Assembly (NCBI RefSeq): GCF_010731695.1
Contig: NZ_AP022586.1
Coordinates: 310,001 to 374,000 of the forward strand
DNA length: 64,000 nt
Source of the DNA: Mycolicibacterium litorale
Lineage (GTDB): Bacteria; Actinomycetota; Actinomycetes; Mycobacteriales; Mycobacteriaceae
Reading direction: 5' to 3'
A program made the position numbers and the translations under genes. Each line of letters starts with the position of its first letter. Within the stretch, counting starts at the first letter, position 1. The notes beneath the pieces are model-generated. The model was given only the letters and a program-made list of their open reading frames with translations, ran no database searches and was not told the origin of the DNA. Shown here piece after piece: positions 23,199-31,964 of this stretch.

Positions 23199-23745
23199 CC
23201 GCCGACTCGCCGAGCACCACGGGCGCGACGAACTCCGCGAGCATCGCGCGTTCGTCGTCGTCGTCGCGGCCCGGGAACAGCAGCAGCGACGTCAGTACCC
23301 GGACCAGCCAGCGGGCCCGTCGTTCGACATCGTCTCCGTCGACGTCGTCCGTGTCGCCCAGGGACCGCACGAACGTCTCGACCATCGCCTTGACGACCTC
23401 GGACCGCGCGGCCCACTCACCGCCGATCGGCCGCGCCGTCGGGGCGAACCACGATGACAGCGCGGGGTTCTCGCGCACGCTGCGCAACGCGGTGACGGTG
23501 CCCTCGATGAGCCGCTGGGTGGGGTCCGCCATCCCGCCGACCTGTTCGGCGAGGACGCGGTACAGCCGCTGGGCCTCGCGGTGGACGTAGGCGGTGTGCA
23601 GGGTGTCGCGGCTGTCGAAGTGCCGGTAGAGCGTGGCGCGCGAACAACCGGCCGCCTTGGCGATGTCGTTCATGCCGACGCTCGCGGCGTCGCGTTCGGC
23701 GAACAGCCGCTCGGCCGCGTCGAGGATGCGGTCGGCGGCCGTCAC
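23170..23745 (-). CDS. TetR-family regulator (Rv1255c type)
   Basis: A 191-residue regulator. The N-terminal helix-turn-helix is clear: ILDAAERLFAERDAASVGMNDIAKAAGCSRATLYRHFDSRDTL spans about residues 7-48. The C-terminal ligand-binding part is helical and variable. Its start overlaps the stop of the upstream cyp130-like gene by 4 bases, so the two form an operon and the regulator probably controls that P450. It converges with the iron-regulated gene on the other strand. Ligand unknown. Confidence 0.9.
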   Translation of the reverse strand: MTAADRILDAAERLFAERDAASVGMNDIAKAAGCSRATLYRHFDSRDTLHTAYVHREAQRLYRVLAEQVGGMADPTQRLIEGTVTALRSVRENPALSSWFAPTARPIGGEWAARSEVVKAMVETFVRSLGDTDDVDGDDVERRARWLVRVLTSLLLFPGRDDDDERAMLAEFVAPVVLGESAVRPASTPGP

Positions 23746-24938
23746 AGCGCGAACGGAACCGACAGCGGCCGCCGCACGTAACTGCCCCCGGCCCAGACGA
23801 TCCGGTCTTCGTCGACGGTGAAGTCCGGGCAGCGGGCGAGCAGCTCGGTGAGCGCGACGCGGGATTGCATGCGGGCCGCGGCCGCGCCCAGGCAGAAGTG
23901 CGCGCCGTGGCTGAACGTCAGGATGTTGCGCGGTCGGCGGGTCACGTCGAGTTCGCCTGCGTCCGAGCCGAATTCGCGCTCGTCGCGGTTGGCCGACCCG
24001 TAGAGCAGCAGCACCTTGCGGCCGGCGGGGATCGTGGTGTCACCGATGGTCACGTCGCGGGTCGCGGTGCGGGCCAGCCCCTGCACCGGTGAGGTGAGCC
24101 GCAGGAATTCGTCGACGGCGTCGCCGATGAGTGCGGGCTCCGCCACGAGCAGCCGCCGCTGGTCGGGGCGCTGATGCAGCAGTTGCACTGTGCCGCCGAG
24201 CATTCCGGTGGTGGTGTCGTTACCCCCGGTGACCATCGTGAACGTGAACGCCAGTACCGGCAGCACATCCACGCCGGCGGCCACGAGGTGGCTGATCGTG
24301 TCGTCGGCGGGTTCGCGACGGCGCCGTTCGATCAGCTCGGCGAAGTACCCCGCCATCGCGCCGATCGCGTCGCCTGCCGCGGCCACGCCGCCGGATTCGG
24401 TGTTGGCCGCCACGATCGCCTCGGTCCACCCGTCGAACTGCGCGCGGTCGGCCTCCGGCACGCCCAGGTAGTGCGCGACGACCATCGACGGCAGCGGTTT
24501 GAACAGTTCCCGCACGATGTCGCCGCCGCCGTTGGCGCGCAGCGTTTCGATGCGCTCGACGACGAACGCCCGCACCGCCGGTTCGACGGCCTCCACCTGA
24601 CGGGGCGTGAACCCGCGGGACACCAGCTTGCGGAACTCGGTGTGCACCGGCGGGTCCTGCATCACGAACGGCGGGTTGTCGGCAAGGCCGATCAGCTCCA
24701 GTTCGCCGTAGTTGACGGTCAGGCCGTGGGCGGACGAGAACGTCTCGTGGTCACGTGCCGCGCGCCAGACGTCGGCGTGCCGGGACAGGACGTAGTAGTC
24801 GAGGTCGGGCGTATCGGGCGGGACGACGTGGTGCACGGGATCGGAGTCGCGCAGTGCCGCGTACATCGACCAGGGCTCCCGCCACGTCTCGGCCGTCGCC
24901 AGTTCGAACCGGGCTCGATGAGACACATTCGCCGTCAT
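23742..24938 (-). CDS. cyp130: Cytochrome P450, CYP130 type
   Basis: A 398-residue soluble bacterial P450. The I-helix oxygen-activating segment VTGGNDTTTG lies at about residue 238. The heme-binding loop FSHGAHFCLGAAAARMQ places the thiolate cysteine near residue 349. The R-H-E network, including an ExxR-like helix before it, fits the class. It corresponds by position and partner (downstream TetR) to CYP130 of M. tuberculosis, whose natural substrate is unknown. No ferredoxin or reductase gene is adjacent. Confidence 0.88.
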   Translation of the reverse strand: MTANVSHRARFELATAETWREPWSMYAALRDSDPVHHVVPPDTPDLDYYVLSRHADVWRAARDHETFSSAHGLTVNYGELELIGLADNPPFVMQDPPVHTEFRKLVSRGFTPRQVEAVEPAVRAFVVERIETLRANGGGDIVRELFKPLPSMVVAHYLGVPEADRAQFDGWTEAIVAANTESGGVAAAGDAIGAMAGYFAELIERRRREPADDTISHLVAAGVDVLPVLAFTFTMVTGGNDTTTGMLGGTVQLLHQRPDQRRLLVAEPALIGDAVDEFLRLTSPVQGLARTATRDVTIGDTTIPAGRKVLLLYGSANRDEREFGSDAGELDVTRRPRNILTFSHGAHFCLGAAAARMQSRVALTELLARCPDFTVDEDRIVWAGGSYVRRPLSVPFAL

Positions 24939-24966
24939 GTCTCATGACTACCACGCCTGCGTGTGG

Positions 24967-25011
24967 TTTGTGCACGAAAACGCGCGCCCACCGCGCGAAA
25001 GCGTGCACAAA
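24967..25011. repeat. Nested perfect palindrome between the P450 and FAD oxidase genes
   Basis: The outer arms TTTGTGCACG (24967-24976) and CGTGCACAAA (25002-25011) are perfectly complementary, as are the inner arms CGCGCG (24981-24986 and 24992-24997). The symmetric 4-base internal loops are AAAA and AAAG and the apical loop is CCCAC. It starts 8 bases beyond the stop of the FAD oxidase gene and may end that transcript before cyp130. It resembles a dispersed intergenic element rather than a plain terminator. Confidence 0.7.
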
Positions 25012-25018
25012 TCGCCGG

Positions 25019-26383
25019 CTAGAACGCCGCGCCCGGGTTCAGGATCGCGCCCGGGTCCAGTGCGTGTTTGATGCGGCGGTTGAGTTCCATCGCGTCCGGA
25101 CCGATCTGTCCGGCCAGCCACGGCCGCTTCAGCCGTCCGACACCGTGCTCGCCGGTGATCGTTCCGCCCAGCCCGACGGCGAGGTCCATGATCTCGCCGA
25201 ACGCGATCTGCGCGCGTTCGGCCATCGCCGGGTCGGCGGGGTCGAACACGATGAGCGGATGGGTATTGCCGTCCCCGGCGTGGGCGATCACCGAGATCAG
25301 CACATCGCGGTCGGCGGCGATCTTGTCGATGCCCGCGCACAGGTCCGCGAGCCTGGGCACCGGCACACCGACGTCTTCGAGCAGTAGTGACCCCTTCAGC
25401 TCGACCGCGGGGATCGCGAACCGACGGGCCGCCACGAACGCCTCACCCTCGTCGGGGTCCGAGGTCGAGAAGACCTCTGTCGCACCGGCTTCGGTGAAGA
25501 CCTGCGCCATGAACGCGGCGTCCTCCCCGCCGGCGGCGCCGCGGTCGTCGGAGGCGGCGACCATCATCGCCGCGGCGTTGCGGTCCAGCCCCATCCGCAG
25601 TTTGTCCTCGACGGCGTTGATCGCGACGGCGTCCATGAACTCGAGCATCGACGGCCGGATGCGGCCGGTGATCGTGACGACGGCGCCCGCCGCCGCCTCC
25701 ACCGAATCGAACGTCGCGACCACCGTGCACGGTGACGGCTGCGGGGGCAGCAGCCGCAGCGTGACCTCCGTGATCACGCCGAGCGTGCCTTCGCTGCCCA
25801 CGAACAGCTTGGTCAGCGACAGGCCGGCGACGTCCTTGAGCCGCGGACCGCCGAGGCGCACCGCGGTGCCGTCGGCCAGCACCACCTGCAGGCCCAGCAC
25901 GTAATCGGTGGTGACGCCGTACTTCACACAGCACAGCCCACCGGCGTTGGTGGCGATGTTGCCGCCGATGCTGCAGATCTCGTACGACGACGGGTCGGGC
26001 GGATACCACAGCCCGTACTCGGCGACGGTCTTCTTCACCTCGGCGTTGAGCAGGCCGGGCTGGCACACCGCGGTGCGGGTGACCGGGTCGACGGTGATGT
26101 CGCGCATCTTCTCCGTCGACAGCACGATCGCGCCGTCGAGTGCGGTCGCCCCGCCGGACAGGCCGGTGCCCATGCCGCGGGGGACCACCGCGACCTGATG
26201 CGCCGACGCCCAGCGCAGCACCGCCTGCACCTCCTCGGTGCGGGTGGGGCGCACCACGGCCAGCGCGGTGCCCGCATGCGGATCGGCGGCCCGGTCCTGC
26301 CGGTAGGAGGCCACGATGTCGGGATCGGTGACGACGACACCGTCGGGCAGTTCGGCGATCAGTTCGCTCAGCGCGGGGCTCAC
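25019..26383 (-). CDS. FAD-linked oxidase, glycolate oxidase GlcD/lactate dehydrogenase type (Rv1257c type)
   Basis: A 454-residue flavoenzyme of the PCMH/vanillyl-alcohol-oxidase superfamily. The FAD-binding half has VVPRGMGTGLSGGATALDG and GGNIATNAGGLCCVKYGVTTDYVLG (about residues 65-165). The C-terminal cap has VIAHAGDGNTHPLI, with the histidine typical of GlcD/D-LDH enzymes, and ends GEHGVGRLKRPWLA. It oxidises a 2-hydroxy acid; glycolate or D-lactate are the usual family substrates. The GTG start is preceded by TACCAT-N6 (leaderless type). Confidence 0.9.
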   Translation of the reverse strand: MSPALSELIAELPDGVVVTDPDIVASYRQDRAADPHAGTALAVVRPTRTEEVQAVLRWASAHQVAVVPRGMGTGLSGGATALDGAIVLSTEKMRDITVDPVTRTAVCQPGLLNAEVKKTVAEYGLWYPPDPSSYEICSIGGNIATNAGGLCCVKYGVTTDYVLGLQVVLADGTAVRLGGPRLKDVAGLSLTKLFVGSEGTLGVITEVTLRLLPPQPSPCTVVATFDSVEAAAGAVVTITGRIRPSMLEFMDAVAINAVEDKLRMGLDRNAAAMMVAASDDRGAAGGEDAAFMAQVFTEAGATEVFSTSDPDEGEAFVAARRFAIPAVELKGSLLLEDVGVPVPRLADLCAGIDKIAADRDVLISVIAHAGDGNTHPLIVFDPADPAMAERAQIAFGEIMDLAVGLGGTITGEHGVGRLKRPWLAGQIGPDAMELNRRIKHALDPGAILNPGAAF

Positions 26384-26454
26384 AGCGCCATGGTAGGTCG
26401 GTGCATTCCCCGAGTAACCGCTTGGAGCGCCGCCGATCGCACTACGTTCGACGC
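26384..26454. promoter_or_regulatory. Divergent promoter pair, both leaderless type
   Basis: On the minus strand TACCAT (26395-26390) stands 6 bases before GTG 26383. On the plus strand TACGTT (26443-26448) stands 6 bases before ATG 26455. Both genes are therefore probably read from leaderless transcripts out of this 71-base gap, which the HxlR-type product may also bind. Confidence 0.5.
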
Positions 26455-27153
26455 ATGCCCCGCTCCTACGGTCAGCACTGCCCGCTGGCCAAGAGCCTCG
26501 ACCTGGTCGGTGACCGGTGGACGCTGCTGATCGTGCGCGAGTTGCTCGACCGGCCGCGCCGCTACGGCGACCTGTTGAGCGGGCTCGCGCCGATCGCCAC
26601 CGACATGCTCGCCGGGCGGTTGCGCGATCTCGAGCGCAACGGTCTTGTGGTCAAACGGGAGCTGCCGCGGCCGGCGTCGGCCAACGTCTACGACCTGACC
26701 GCCGACGGTCGCGCGCTCGAAGAGGTCGTCGACGCCTTCGCCCGGTGGGGCAGGCATCTGCTCACCACCCGCACACCGACCGATGTGGTGCGCCCGGAGT
26801 GGTTGGCCCGCGCCGTGCGCGCCTACGTGCGGGAGGACCGGACCGGGCCCGATCTGGTGCTACGGCTCGCGACGCCCCAGGGCGGTGCGACCGTGCGGAT
26901 CGGCGCCGGACGGGTGGAGACGGTGGGCGACGGTGACGCGGCCATCGCGCCGGACGTCGTGATGACCGGTGAGGTGGACGTGCTGGCCGCCGCGACCGAT
27001 CCGCGGCGGGTCGACGATCTGGTCGCCGCGGGCCGGCTGCACGTCGCCGGGGCGCCCGAGGCCCTGCGGCAGCTGGCGGCGGTGTTCAGCCCGCCTCGGG
27101 TCCGGGTCGAAGCGGGGCCGGCTCCGGGTCGAGTTGGCGCAGCGCGGGCATGA
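26455..27153 (+). CDS. HxlR-family regulator with a C-terminal SCP2-like domain
   Basis: A 232-residue regulator. Residues 1-100 are a winged helix of the HxlR/MarR-like class (YGQHCPLAKSLDLVGDRWTLLIVREL, then RLRDLERNGLVVKRELPRP) with the usual N-terminal cysteine. Residues about 125-215 (LVLRLATPQGGATVRIGAGRVETV, then DVVMTGEVDVLAAATDPRRVDDLVAAGRLHV) look like a sterol-carrier-protein-2 fold, which could bind a hydrophobic effector. ATG 26455 is set by the leaderless promoter. It reads into the convergent Tap-like gene by 68 bases. Targets may include the divergent FAD oxidase (inference). Confidence 0.82.
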   Translation: MPRSYGQHCPLAKSLDLVGDRWTLLIVRELLDRPRRYGDLLSGLAPIATDMLAGRLRDLERNGLVVKRELPRPASANVYDLTADGRALEEVVDAFARWGRHLLTTRTPTDVVRPEWLARAVRAYVREDRTGPDLVLRLATPQGGATVRIGAGRVETVGDGDAAIAPDVVMTGEVDVLAAATDPRRVDDLVAAGRLHVAGAPEALRQLAAVFSPPRVRVEAGPAPGRVGAARA

Positions 27154-28339
27154 AGATCGCGGCCAGGCCGAGCGCGAGCATCGGCAGCGAGAGGGCGAGG
27201 AAGGTCACCGACAGGCCGGCGCGGTCGGCCAGCGGGCCGGCCACCACCAGACCGAGCGGACCGGCCGCGTAGGCCAGCGATCCCATCACCCCGACCACCC
27301 GGCCGCGCAGGTGCGCGGGCGCCCGCGTCTGCATGACGTAGTTGTAGATCGGCGCGATCGGCCCGTAGACCAGCCCGACGATCGCCGACAGCACCAGGAT
27401 CACCGGCAGCGGCGGCAGGAACGCGATCACCGTCATCGCGACACCGAGGGTGATCACCGCGGTGAGCATCACCGTGCGGCGGTTGGCGTACCGCGACAGC
27501 ACCGCGTAGCCCAGCGCACCGACCAGCCCGCCGATCGACAGCGCCATCAGCACCCAGCCCAGCTGTGCCGGTTGGTCGCGGTCGGTGAAGTACTTCGGGA
27601 ACAGCACGCTCTCCATCGGCATGTACAGCCCGGTGGCGATCAGGTCGACGACGGCCAGCGTGCGCAATACGGGTGTGCGCCAGACGAATCCGAGGCCCTC
27701 GACGATGCCCGCCCACACCCGCTCCGGCAGCTGGTCGCGGTCGGGCCGGCCGGCCCCTTCCAGCCGCAGCGGCGCGATCGCAGCGATGGACAGCACGAAC
27801 GCGCCCGCGGTCACCCACATCGTGTCCACGCCGCCCATCGTCGCGATCAGCAGGCCGCCGATACCCGGGCCGACGATGTAGGCGAGGTTGAACACCGCCT
27901 CGTAGACGCTGTTGGCGTGGTCGAGGGTCCAGCCGGCCCGGTGGGCGGCCTCGGGCAGCATGGTCTCGCGCGCGGTCATCCCGGCCGGATCGAAGAACGC
28001 GCCCAGCGCGGCGAGCGCGGCGAGCACCGCCACGTTGACCGCGTCCACACCGAAGGTGAGCGCGATGATCGGCACCGCCGCCACGGACATCGCGGACAGG
28101 GCGTCGGAGAGCATCGACACCCGCCGCCGGCCCAGATAGTCGACGGCGGCGCCGGCAATCAGCGTCGCGACCAGCAGCGGCAGCGTGCCGGCCATCGCGA
28201 CGATCGATGCGTCGACCGCTGACCCGTTGCGCTGCAACACCAACCAGGGGAAGGCGACCAGCGAGATACCGTTACCCGCTCCCGCGGTCAACGCCGAGAA
28301 CAAGATGAGGAACAGCGGGCCGCGCGTGGAGGTGGTCAT
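27086..28339 (-). CDS. tap: Tap-like MFS multidrug efflux pump (Rv1258c type)
   Basis: A 417-residue major facilitator with about 12 hydrophobic segments. It begins [27 protein letters not shown] and has the loop [17 protein letters not shown] after helix 2 and [31 protein letters not shown] in the helix 5 region, all typical of the Tap/MefA-like group. In M. tuberculosis and M. fortuitum Tap exports tetracycline and aminoglycosides. I did not find a convincing WhiB7-type promoter in the short gap upstream. Its 3-prime end overlaps the HxlR-type gene by 68 bases. Confidence 0.82.
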   Translation of the reverse strand: MTTSTRGPLFLILFSALTAGAGNGISLVAFPWLVLQRNGSAVDASIVAMAGTLPLLVATLIAGAAVDYLGRRRVSMLSDALSAMSVAAVPIIALTFGVDAVNVAVLAALAALGAFFDPAGMTARETMLPEAAHRAGWTLDHANSVYEAVFNLAYIVGPGIGGLLIATMGGVDTMWVTAGAFVLSIAAIAPLRLEGAGRPDRDQLPERVWAGIVEGLGFVWRTPVLRTLAVVDLIATGLYMPMESVLFPKYFTDRDQPAQLGWVLMALSIGGLVGALGYAVLSRYANRRTVMLTAVITLGVAMTVIAFLPPLPVILVLSAIVGLVYGPIAPIYNYVMQTRAPAHLRGRVVGVMGSLAYAAGPLGLVVAGPLADRAGLSVTFLALSLPMLALGLAAIFMPALRQLDPEPAPLRPGPEAG

Positions 28340-28417
28340 GGGCTATCGCGGCCGAATGTAGCAGCGCACGCGGCGGTTCATCGACGGAATTTCCCCCAGG
28401 CCGGGCACAGTGGAGGC

Positions 28418-29239
28418 GTGCAGTTGCCCCACCCGCGCACCGGCGTCCGGTATCCGTCACCCGTGCCGCCGGGCACCGGATGGCCGGGTGATCCGGCGAC
28501 CGCCGCGACGGTGGTGACGGAATCGGCGGCCGCGGTGGAGTCGCTGGCGTCGGCGGTGCAATCGCTCGGCGAACTCGACGCGCTGGTGTCGGTGTGCCGG
28601 GCGTGCCCGCGGCTGGTGGAGTGGCGCGAGGAGGCTGCCGCGGTCAAACGCAAGTCGTTCGCCGATCAGCCGTACTGGGGCAGACCCGCACCCGGTTGGG
28701 GTGACGCCCACCCCCGCATCATGGTGGTCGGCCTCGCCCCGGCCGCCCACGGTGCCAACCGCACTGGCCGGATCTTCACCGGGGACCGCTCCGGCGACTT
28801 CCTGTTCGCCGCACTGCACCGGGCGGGTCTGGCCAACCAGACGCTGTGCGTCGACGCCGCAGACGGGTTGGAGCTCAACGACGTTCGGATGGCGGCCGCG
28901 GTCAGGTGCGCCCCGCCGGCCAATGCGCCCACCCCGGCGGAGCGGGCGACGTGCGCACCGTGGCTGGACACGGAGTGGCGGCTGATCCGGGACGAGGTGA
29001 AGGTGGTCGTCGCGCTGGGCGGCTTTGCGTGGAAGGCGGCGCTGCAGATGCTGCGCCGTGGCGGTGTTGCCGTGCCGGTACCTGCGCCGACGTTCGGCCA
29101 CCTCGCCGCGGCGGACCTCGGGGACGTGACGCTGGTCGGCTGCTACCACCCCAGCCAGCAAAATACGTTTACCGGCAAGCTCACTCCGGCGATGATGGAC
29201 GACGTTTTCACCGCCGCGAAGGAGAGGGCAGGGATCTGA
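28418..29239 (+). CDS. udgB: UdgB, family 5 uracil-DNA glycosylase
   Basis: A 273-residue glycosylase. Four cysteines in two groups (VCRACPR at about residue 58 and [19 protein letters not shown] at about 166) fit the family's 4Fe-4S cluster. Motif 1 is [22 protein letters not shown] (about 106), lacking the catalytic Asp of classical UDG as in all UdgB, and motif 3 is [11 protein letters not shown] (about 243) with the conserved His. It removes uracil and other deaminated bases from double-stranded DNA. GTG start; the stop shares one base with the next start (TGATG). Confidence 0.92.
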   Translation: MQLPHPRTGVRYPSPVPPGTGWPGDPATAATVVTESAAAVESLASAVQSLGELDALVSVCRACPRLVEWREEAAAVKRKSFADQPYWGRPAPGWGDAHPRIMVVGLAPAAHGANRTGRIFTGDRSGDFLFAALHRAGLANQTLCVDAADGLELNDVRMAAAVRCAPPANAPTPAERATCAPWLDTEWRLIRDEVKVVVALGGFAWKAALQMLRRGGVAVPVPAPTFGHLAAADLGDVTLVGCYHPSQQNTFTGKLTPAMMDDVFTAAKERAGI

Positions 29240-30381
29240 TGGCCACTGTGCTGGTGTCCGGCGCCTCCGTCGCCGGGACGGCGACCGCGTATTGGCTGCG
29301 CCGGCAGGGGCATTCGGTCACCGTCGTCGAGCGGCATCCGGGCCTGCGGCCGGGCGGGCAGGCCATCGACGTACGCGGGCCTGCGTTGACGGTCCTCGAC
29401 CGGATGGGCCTGCTCGACGCGGTCCGCGCCCGGGCCATCGCGTTCCGCGGCATGTCGGCGGTGGACGCCGCGGGCGCGGAGATCTCCCGCGACACCGAGA
29501 AGACGGCGACCGGCGGGCTGATCGGCAGTCCGGACATCGAGATCCTGCGCGACGACCTGGTCGACGTGCTGCACGCCGCGGTGCCCGACGTCGACTTCGT
29601 GTTCGGCGACACCGTCGCCGCGCTCGACGACACCGGTGAGGCCGTGCACGTCGAATTCGAGCGCGCCGCGCCGCAGACCTTCGACCTCGTCGTCGGGGCC
29701 GACGGTCTGCACTCGGCCGTGCGGCGGCTGGCGTTCGGGCCGGAGGAGGACTTCCTCCGGCGCATGGGGATGTTCCTCGCGGTCTGCACGATCGACAACA
29801 TCCTCGGCCTCGACCACTGGCAGACGTGGTTCGTCGAACGGGAGCCCGAGCTGTTCTGTGGGCTCTACAGCGCGCGGGACGACACCGAGGCGCGGGTCAT
29901 GTTCGGCTTCACCGACACGCACCTGCGCCTCGACTATCGCGACGGAGTGGCACAGCGTGCGGAGATCGAACGGCGCTTCGCCGGCACCGGCGCCTTCGTC
30001 GACCGGCTGCTCGACCTCACGCGCGACGCCACCGACTTCTACTGCGACGAGGCCGCGCAGATCGTCATGGACCGGTGGTCTGCGGGGCGCATCGCGCTGG
30101 TGGGCGACGCCGCGCACTGCGCGTCACCGCTGTCGGGGCAGGGGTCCAGCCTGGCCCTCATCGGCGCCTACGTTCTCGGCGGAGAACTCGGCGCCGCCCA
30201 CGGCGACCACGTCCGCGGGTTCACCCGGTACGAGGCGGCGTTGCGCGGCTACGTGGCCGACAACCAGGCCCTCGCGTTCGAGGACAGCAGCGACGACGAC
30301 ACCTGGTGGGACCGCTTCTACCCGGTGGTCAACGGGCTGGTGCTCGGCGACTATCCCGACCGCGCCGTCGCCGGGCGCTGA
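29239..30381 (+). CDS. FAD-dependent monooxygenase, PHBH fold (Rv1260 type)
   Basis: A 380-residue flavoprotein. The N-terminus VLVSGASVAGTATAYWLRRQGHSVTVVER is a Rossmann FAD site. DLVVGADGLHSAVRR is the DG fingerprint at about residue 152, and IALVGDAAHCASPLSGQGSSLALIGAYVL (about 286) is the GD motif. These place it with single-component aromatic hydroxylases and oxidoreductases of the PHBH fold. ATG 29239 overlaps the udgB stop by one base, so it is translationally coupled to a DNA-repair gene, as in M. tuberculosis. Substrate unknown. Confidence 0.9.
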   Translation: MATVLVSGASVAGTATAYWLRRQGHSVTVVERHPGLRPGGQAIDVRGPALTVLDRMGLLDAVRARAIAFRGMSAVDAAGAEISRDTEKTATGGLIGSPDIEILRDDLVDVLHAAVPDVDFVFGDTVAALDDTGEAVHVEFERAAPQTFDLVVGADGLHSAVRRLAFGPEEDFLRRMGMFLAVCTIDNILGLDHWQTWFVEREPELFCGLYSARDDTEARVMFGFTDTHLRLDYRDGVAQRAEIERRFAGTGAFVDRLLDLTRDATDFYCDEAAQIVMDRWSAGRIALVGDAAHCASPLSGQGSSLALIGAYVLGGELGAAHGDHVRGFTRYEAALRGYVADNQALAFEDSSDDDTWWDRFYPVVNGLVLGDYPDRAVAGR

Positions 30382-30434
30382 GGATCACCGCCCGCCCGGG
30401 GAACGCCGGGGCGTGCGAATGCGTTGTCACTTCC

Positions 30435-31484
30435 ATGCGCCTTTCTGTCCTGGACCTCATTCCCGTGCGCACCGACCAGACCACGTCCGATGCGCTTGCG
30501 GCGACCACGCACCTCGCGCAGACCGCCGACCGGCTGGGTTACACCCGCTACTGGATCGCCGAGCACCACAACATGCCCGCGGTTGCGGCGACCAGTCCGC
30601 CGGTGGTGATCGCCCACCTCGCCGCCCAGACGTCGCAGGTGCGGTTCGGATCCGGTGGGGTGATGCTGCCCAACCACGCCCCGCTGGCGGTGGCCGAGCA
30701 GTTCGCGCTGCTCGAGGCCGCCCACCCGGGCCGCATCGACCTCGGGATCGGGCGCGCGCCCGGATCGGATCCGGTGACCTCGATGGCGCTGCGCGGCGCC
30801 GCCGGGCGTGACGACACCGACATCGAACGCTTCCCGGACTACCTCGATGACGTCGCGGCGCTGATGAGCCGGCACGGCGTTCGAGTCTCGTTGCCGCGCA
30901 ACCTGATGCGGGAGAACTACATCCTCAAGGCCACCCCCGCGGCGACCACCGAGCCACGGCTGTGGCTGCTCGGCTCGTCGATGTACTCCGCCCACCTGGC
31001 CGCGGCCAAGGGTCTGCCGTACGTGTTCGCCCACCACTTCTCCGGGCAGGGCACCGCCGAGGCGCTGGCCACCTACCGTGCCGAGTTCCGGCCCAGCGAC
31101 GTCGCCGCCGAGCCGGTGACATTCCTGACGGTCAACGCCGTCGTCGCCGAGACCCACGACGAGGCGATGGCGCTGATGCTGCCGAACCTGCACATGATGG
31201 CCCAGCTGCGCACCGGCCAGCCGCTGACCGCGCTGGAACTGGTCGAGGACGCCCAAGCCAAGGAGCTCAGCCCGCAGGCCCAGGCAGTGGTTCAGCACGG
31301 ACTGCAGCGCGCGGTGGTCGGGTCACCGACCGAGGCGGCCGAGCAGGTGCGGGCGCTGGCCGCGGAGTTCGACGTGGACGAGGTGATGGTCAACCCCGTC
31401 GCCTCGGCACGGCGCGGCACCGATCCGGCGACGGCGCCCGCCCGCGACACGACGCTGGAACTGCTGGCCAAAGAGCTCTTCTAG
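30435..31484 (+). CDS. Luciferase-like (LLM) flavin-dependent oxidoreductase
   Basis: A 349-residue member of the bacterial luciferase-like family, MsnO8/alkanal-monooxygenase-like subgroup: LSVLDLIPVRTDQTTSDALAATTHLAQTADRLGYTRYWIAEHHNMP is the family start, followed by VRFGSGGVMLPNHAPLAVAEQFALLEAAHPGRIDLGIGRAPG. Such enzymes use FMN or F420; the subgroup cannot be fixed by eye. ATG 30435 was chosen because the conserved family start begins there; the in-frame region upstream is the shadow of the previous gene. The 54-base gap from the previous gene allows cotranscription. It converges with the Ddn-like gene by a 4-base overlap. Confidence 0.88.
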   Translation: MRLSVLDLIPVRTDQTTSDALAATTHLAQTADRLGYTRYWIAEHHNMPAVAATSPPVVIAHLAAQTSQVRFGSGGVMLPNHAPLAVAEQFALLEAAHPGRIDLGIGRAPGSDPVTSMALRGAAGRDDTDIERFPDYLDDVAALMSRHGVRVSLPRNLMRENYILKATPAATTEPRLWLLGSSMYSAHLAAAKGLPYVFAHHFSGQGTAEALATYRAEFRPSDVAAEPVTFLTVNAVVAETHDEAMALMLPNLHMMAQLRTGQPLTALELVEDAQAKELSPQAQAVVQHGLQRAVVGSPTEAAEQVRALAAEFDVDEVMVNPVASARRGTDPATAPARDTTLELLAKELF

Positions 31485-31924
31485 GGGGTCAGCACGACGA
31501 TCGGGATGGGCCGCGACGTGCGCTTCTGATAGGCGTCGTAGCGGTTCGAGTTGTTGTCGTTGACGACGCGCCACAGGCGGGCGTAGTCCGGATCGTCGGG
31601 CAGCACGGGCCGTGCCGTCACGGCGAAACGCTTTGTCCCGACGTTGATTTCCACGCTCGGGTTGGCCTTGAGGTTGTGGTACCAGCCCGGCGATTTCGGC
31701 GCCCCGCCCATCGAGGCGACGATCAGGTAGTTCTCGCCGTCGCGGGCGTAGGTCAGCGTGTTGCTGCGCGCCTTGCCGGTCTTGGCGCCGACGGTGTGCA
31801 GGAGCAGGCTCGGCGGGACGCCCGGGATCCGATGCCCGATGCGGCCGCCGGACTTCTTGTACAGCAGGTCGTGCACCTTCAGCAGTCGCAGGCCGGCCTG
31901 CTCGATGGGGGAGGGGTGGCTCAT
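31481..31924 (-). CDS. Ddn-like F420-dependent nitroreductase-family protein (Rv1261c type)
   Basis: A 147-residue protein of the deazaflavin-dependent nitroreductase (Ddn) family. The core VPPSLLLHTVGAKTGKARSNTLTYARDGENYLIVASMGGAPKSPGWYHNLKANP (about residues 38-90) contains the split-barrel and the GAKTGK/R-type F420-phosphate contacts and the SPGWYHNL signature. Family members use F420H2 to reduce quinones or, in Ddn itself, pretomanid. ATG 31924 is chosen because the conserved fold begins there. CACACT stands 6 bases upstream of it, a weak -10. Confidence 0.88.
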   Translation of the reverse strand: MSHPSPIEQAGLRLLKVHDLLYKKSGGRIGHRIPGVPPSLLLHTVGAKTGKARSNTLTYARDGENYLIVASMGGAPKSPGWYHNLKANPSVEINVGTKRFAVTARPVLPDDPDYARLWRVVNDNNSNRYDAYQKRTSRPIPIVVLTP

Positions 31925-31952
31925 CACACCAGTGTGGCAGCGTCTGCGCCCG

Positions 31953-31964
31953 TAGGGTGTCGGC
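31953..31964 (+). promoter_or_regulatory. Leaderless-type promoter of the FAD monooxygenase gene
   Basis: TAGGGT (31953-31958) is followed by 6 bases and ATG 31965, with no Shine-Dalgarno sequence. Confidence 0.5.

Noticed and set aside
28340-28417. Possible WhiB7 promoter for the Tap-like gene
   Set aside because: Tap genes are WhiB7-controlled in other mycobacteria, but no AT-rich box at the right distance from a -35 could be recognised here.
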